A stretch of DNA of 64,000 nucleotides from assembly GCF_900095135.1 (NCBI RefSeq), contig NZ_LT605205.1, positions 372,001-436,000 on the forward strand, read 5' to 3'. The position numbers and the translations under genes are program-made. Shown here one piece after another: positions 61,540 through 64,000 of this stretch. The first letter of the stretch is position 1. Each line of letters starts with the position of its first letter. Origin of the DNA: Proteiniphilum saccharofermentans. GTDB lineage: Bacteria; Bacteroidota; Bacteroidia; Bacteroidales; Dysgonomonadaceae. The notes beneath the pieces are model-generated. The model was not told the origin of the DNA. It saw only the letters and a program-made list of their open reading frames with translations, and did no database searches.

Positions 61540-62727
61540 TTATTCTGTAAGATTAAGATATCGAAAAGTCAGATAGCTCATCAATCCCATACCTGTTTCT
61601 ATGCATTCTTCATTGATTTCCATTGTAGGTGTATGCAATGAAGGATTTGTCCTGCCATAATACCCCGTACCCAATAGATAAAAACAGGAACTGAAATTCT
61701 GGGCATAATAGGCGAAATCTTCCGATGCCATCCAGATATCTGTTTCAATGATATTAGTGTCACCAATGTATTCTCTCATATAGGAATGAATCTTGTCTGT
61801 TAAGGTTTCACAGTTATGGAGACAGGGGTAACCTCTTTTAATGTCTATATCGCATTCGCAACCTAATCCGCCGGCTACCGATTTTGAAACCTCTATAATT
61901 TTTTTATGTGCTTCTTCACGCCAGTGCTCATCCATGGTACGAAAAGTTCCCTCTATGAAAACAACATCAGGTATTATATTGGTTGAACCGTTTGCCTCTA
62001 TTTTCCCAAATGATAGTACACTCGGAGTTTTTGGATTATTAGACCTGCTGACAATCTGTTGTAGTGTGACGATTATTGTTGATGCTGCCACAACAGGATC
62101 ATTATTGTTATGTGGTTCGGCGCCGTGACCTCCTTTTCCTTTTACCTTTATTCTGATTTCATCCATAGAGGCCATGAACCTCCCTTTCCGGATCCCTACT
62201 TTCCCACTTTCAATCGAAGGCATTATATGTTGTCCCAGGATTACGTCGACTTTAGGGTTTAGCAGCACCCCCTCTTGTAGAATTTTAATTGCGCCGCCCG
62301 GTAATATCTCTTCGGCAGGTTGAAAGACCAACTTTACAGTTCCATTGATCTTCTTCTCTAATCTTTTGAGTATATGTGCTACACCGAGTAAAGATGCAAC
62401 ATGCAGATCATGTCCGCAAGCGTGCATCACTCCATGGTTGATCGATTTAAAAGTGAGGTTCGTCTCTTCCTGAATGGGAAGAGCATCCATGTCAGCCCGG
62501 AGGGCTATCGTCTTATCTGTTTTATTGCCTTGTAGTGTGGCTATTACTCCCGTGTTAGCAGCCGGCATCCAGGGGATTCCCCATTCATCGAGCGATTTCT
62601 TTATAAAGGCTGAAGTATTGAATTCCTTAAAAGAAAGTTCCGGATGTTGATGCAGGTGTCTTCTCTTGGCAAGAATATCATCCCTGATCTCAGAGGCGAT
62701 TGCTTTTATCTCATCTTTTAGTGGCAT
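61540..62727 (-). CDS. M20-family amidohydrolase (N-acyl amino acid/amide hydrolase)
   Basis: This 395-residue metal-dependent hydrolase has RRHLHQHPELSF, HACGHDLHVA with metal ligands, FQPAEEILPGG with the catalytic Glu, VILGQHIMPS and a C-terminal WMASEDFAYYAQ. This is the M20D group (hippurate/IAA-amino-acid-type hydrolases), which split amides between an acyl group and an amino acid. The ATG at 62727 is chosen because homology starts there and it overlaps the aldolase stop by 10 bp. There is no signal peptide, so it is cytoplasmic. A duplicate of its 3' end lies at 44.3 kb. Confidence 0.88.
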   Translation of the reverse strand: MPLKDEIKAIASEIRDDILAKRRHLHQHPELSFKEFNTSAFIKKSLDEWGIPWMPAANTGVIATLQGNKTDKTIALRADMDALPIQEETNLTFKSINHGVMHACGHDLHVASLLGVAHILKRLEKKINGTVKLVFQPAEEILPGGAIKILQEGVLLNPKVDVILGQHIMPSIESGKVGIRKGRFMASMDEIRIKVKGKGGHGAEPHNNNDPVVAASTIIVTLQQIVSRSNNPKTPSVLSFGKIEANGSTNIIPDVVFIEGTFRTMDEHWREEAHKKIIEVSKSVAGGLGCECDIDIKRGYPCLHNCETLTDKIHSYMREYIGDTNIIETDIWMASEDFAYYAQNFSSCFYLLGTGYYGRTNPSLHTPTMEINEECIETGMGLMSYLTFRYLNLTE

Positions 62728-63785
62728 CTGTCGTTGGCTATAAATTCCTTCACATAATTGTCGTCTGTCCATTTTTCATATTGGGAGATAACCCTTCCGA
62801 TCTCGTCTGCTTGCCCTTCCGATAATTTTTCTTTGGGACTCAAGCACCATATCCCTTTCAATAATCCCTGCCTTCTCAGGACTTCATGGATTCCTGCGAT
62901 GGAACCTTTGAAATTGTTGACTACATCAAAAATGGCAGCATTCATATCGGTAACTTCAACGGCTATTTTCAGTATCTCATCATAATCCAGGGTGTTGTTT
63001 TGTAGTCCGTCCTTTATATGGTGAAACAGTTCGACCGATTTCTTTGTCCAGACAGCATAATGTCCCAATAATCCGCCGACAAATCTTTTTTCAACCAACC
63101 GGTCTCCTGTATGGATCCTATAGGGAGTAATTAGATCCAACACGATATTATCATCATTGCCGGTGTAAAGGGAAATCTCTTTGTTCCTTCTGGAATTGCA
63201 GATTGCCCGTACTACCTCCAAAGTGTGATACCTGTTGAAAGGAGCGGTCTTAATAGCGTAGACATTATCTATATCACAAAATTCTTTCCAAAACGAATAG
63301 CTGAATATTCTTCCTCCCACAGAGGGTTGCAGGTAAAACCCGAATACGGGGATCTCTTGCGCGACAGCTTTGGTCCGCTCGATAAGTTCTTTTTCTGAAA
63401 GAGAACTTAACCCACCCATGCTAAGCAGCCCCAGATCGTACCCGAGATTTTTTGCAATACGGGCTTCCTTTACCGCTTGTGGCGTTGGTCCACAAATACC
63501 TGCCACTTTTATAAATGAGGTATCCGGATTTACTTTTTTGATCTCATCGGCTGTAATTTCCAGCACTTTCTCATAATAATCATATTCGGGATCCCTGATC
63601 TCGAACTGGGTAGTATGGACACCAATCGCTATCCCGTCGACACCGCAAGAGATATAATAGCGTGTCAACCTGCGTTGCATCTCTTCATCAATAGTTAAAT
63701 CTTCGTGCAAGGCGAGAGGATGTGCAGGTATGCATCCGCCTCCTCTTAATCGTTCCAGGGCTTTTGGATTTATTGTAACGTTCAT
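62718..63785 (-). CDS. DapA/NanA-superfamily lyase or dehydratase
   Basis: This 355-residue TIM-barrel protein has the Schiff-base K179 (YAIKTAPF) and the general-acid Y151 (GFYLQPS), the pair that defines this superfamily. VDGIAIGVHTTQF replaces the usual TT(E/S) motif, so it is not a standard dihydrodipicolinate synthase, and the C-terminal part is longer than in DapA (about 290). Members cleave or form 2-keto acids, such as keto-deoxy sugar acids. In this operon it may split the product of uronide breakdown. It lies 12 bp behind the epimerase stop. Confidence 0.82.
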   Translation of the reverse strand: MNVTINPKALERLRGGGCIPAHPLALHEDLTIDEEMQRRLTRYYISCGVDGIAIGVHTTQFEIRDPEYDYYEKVLEITADEIKKVNPDTSFIKVAGICGPTPQAVKEARIAKNLGYDLGLLSMGGLSSLSEKELIERTKAVAQEIPVFGFYLQPSVGGRIFSYSFWKEFCDIDNVYAIKTAPFNRYHTLEVVRAICNSRRNKEISLYTGNDDNIVLDLITPYRIHTGDRLVEKRFVGGLLGHYAVWTKKSVELFHHIKDGLQNNTLDYDEILKIAVEVTDMNAAIFDVVNNFKGSIAGIHEVLRRQGLLKGIWCLSPKEKLSEGQADEIGRVISQYEKWTDDNYVKEFIANDRCH

Positions 63786-63797
63786 CTGATTATCAGT

Positions 63798-64000
63798 TTA
63801 AAATTTTCCTTCTCTTTCTTGAAAATGAGTTGGTTTTTCTTTTATTTTTCCTCCTTCGATAACCCAATGGCTGATCAGTTCGATCATTTGTTTCAAACTG
63901 ATATTGGGATATCCGAAAAGATTGAAACACTCGGCGGCATTGCTTAACAAAGCGTTTGATTCTTCGATGCCGATAAATTTCGGTGTTTTATTGAAAGCTT
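63798..64000 (-). CDS. NAD-dependent epimerase/dehydratase-like C-terminus, cut by window edge
   Basis: Sixty-six C-terminal residues are visible: FIGIEESNALLSNAAECFNLFGYPNISL, then ISHWVIEGGKIKEKPTHFQEREGKF. The WxxxGGxxxxKPTHFxxRxGKF tail is one I know from extended-SDR sugar epimerases. The N-terminal NAD-binding part lies outside. It is the first visible gene of the long minus-strand operon and lies 12 bp before the aldolase-like gene. Confidence 0.6.
   Translation of the reverse strand, partial: AFNKTPKFIGIEESNALLSNAAECFNLFGYPNISLKQMIELISHWVIEGGKIKEKPTHFQEREGKF

Noticed and set aside
62718-63785. Annotation as true dihydrodipicolinate synthase (dapA)
   Set aside because: The active-site TT(E/S) motif is altered, the protein is about 60 residues longer, and the neighbours are catabolic genes.

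Overview
The window looks like a chromosome segment of an anaerobic, glycan-degrading Bacteroidota bacterium, most likely order Bacteroidales and perhaps near Dysgonomonadaceae (Proteiniphilum/Petrimonas-like). The evidence is three SusC/SusD pairs, a hybrid two-component sensor (HTCS), many lipoproteins, a T9SS-like C-terminal tail, a Bacteroidetes-type HU, and repeated -7 boxes of the form TAnnTTTG. The family-level placement is inference. No phage, insertion sequence or CRISPR array was seen.

Region 1 (1-12.1 kb) is mixed housekeeping and accessory genes: a truncated AraC regulator, a zinc alcohol dehydrogenase, a broken arginase carrying an inserted palindromic repeat, a cyclophilin-like lipoprotein, an alpha/beta hydrolase behind an array of 22-bp-spaced operator-like repeats, a GNAT acetyltransferase, a SRPBCC protein, an ABC-F ATPase whose start codon lies in a large predicted leader hairpin, mnmD, zinc-uptake genes znuA and znuC with a DUF456 protein, asd, and a small secreted protein.

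Region 2 (12.1-27.2 kb, all minus strand) is a classical fructan utilisation locus. It has the same content as the levan/fructan locus of Bacteroides thetaiotaomicron: HTCS with a periplasmic-binding-protein sensor, SusC, SusD, a surface glycan-binding lipoprotein, two GH32 enzymes, an MFS sugar importer and a fructokinase. Surface binding and cutting, import as oligosaccharides, periplasmic trimming, inner-membrane transport and phosphorylation of fructose are all present.

Region 3 (27.3-34.8 kb) holds queD-queE-RNase Z (tRNA modification and processing), an overlapping operon of two rhomboid proteases and a membrane-anchored endonuclease/exonuclease/phosphatase protein, HU, tRNA-Lys(CTT), a fucose mutarotase-like gene and a Tat-type Gfo/Idh/MocA oxidoreductase.

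Region 4 (35.1-64 kb, all minus strand, open at the right edge) is the least familiar part. It has two SusC/SusD pairs around two paralogous heparinase II/III-fold proteins, a beta-helix protein, a Tat-type aldo/keto reductase, DoxX, two Tat-type Gfo/Idh/MocA oxidoreductases, a Tat-type enolase-superfamily lipoprotein, a giant double alpha/beta hydrolase with one apparently dead domain, an M20 amidohydrolase, a DapA-superfamily aldolase/dehydratase and an epimerase fragment. It contains no sulfatase, no recognisable SusR/HTCS/sigma regulator and no MFS importer in view. My reading is a lyase-plus-periplasmic-redox pathway for an acidic, possibly amide-substituted glycan; the substrate is unknown. 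A degenerate duplicate of the M20 gene end at 44.35-44.56 kb records a past rearrangement inside this locus.
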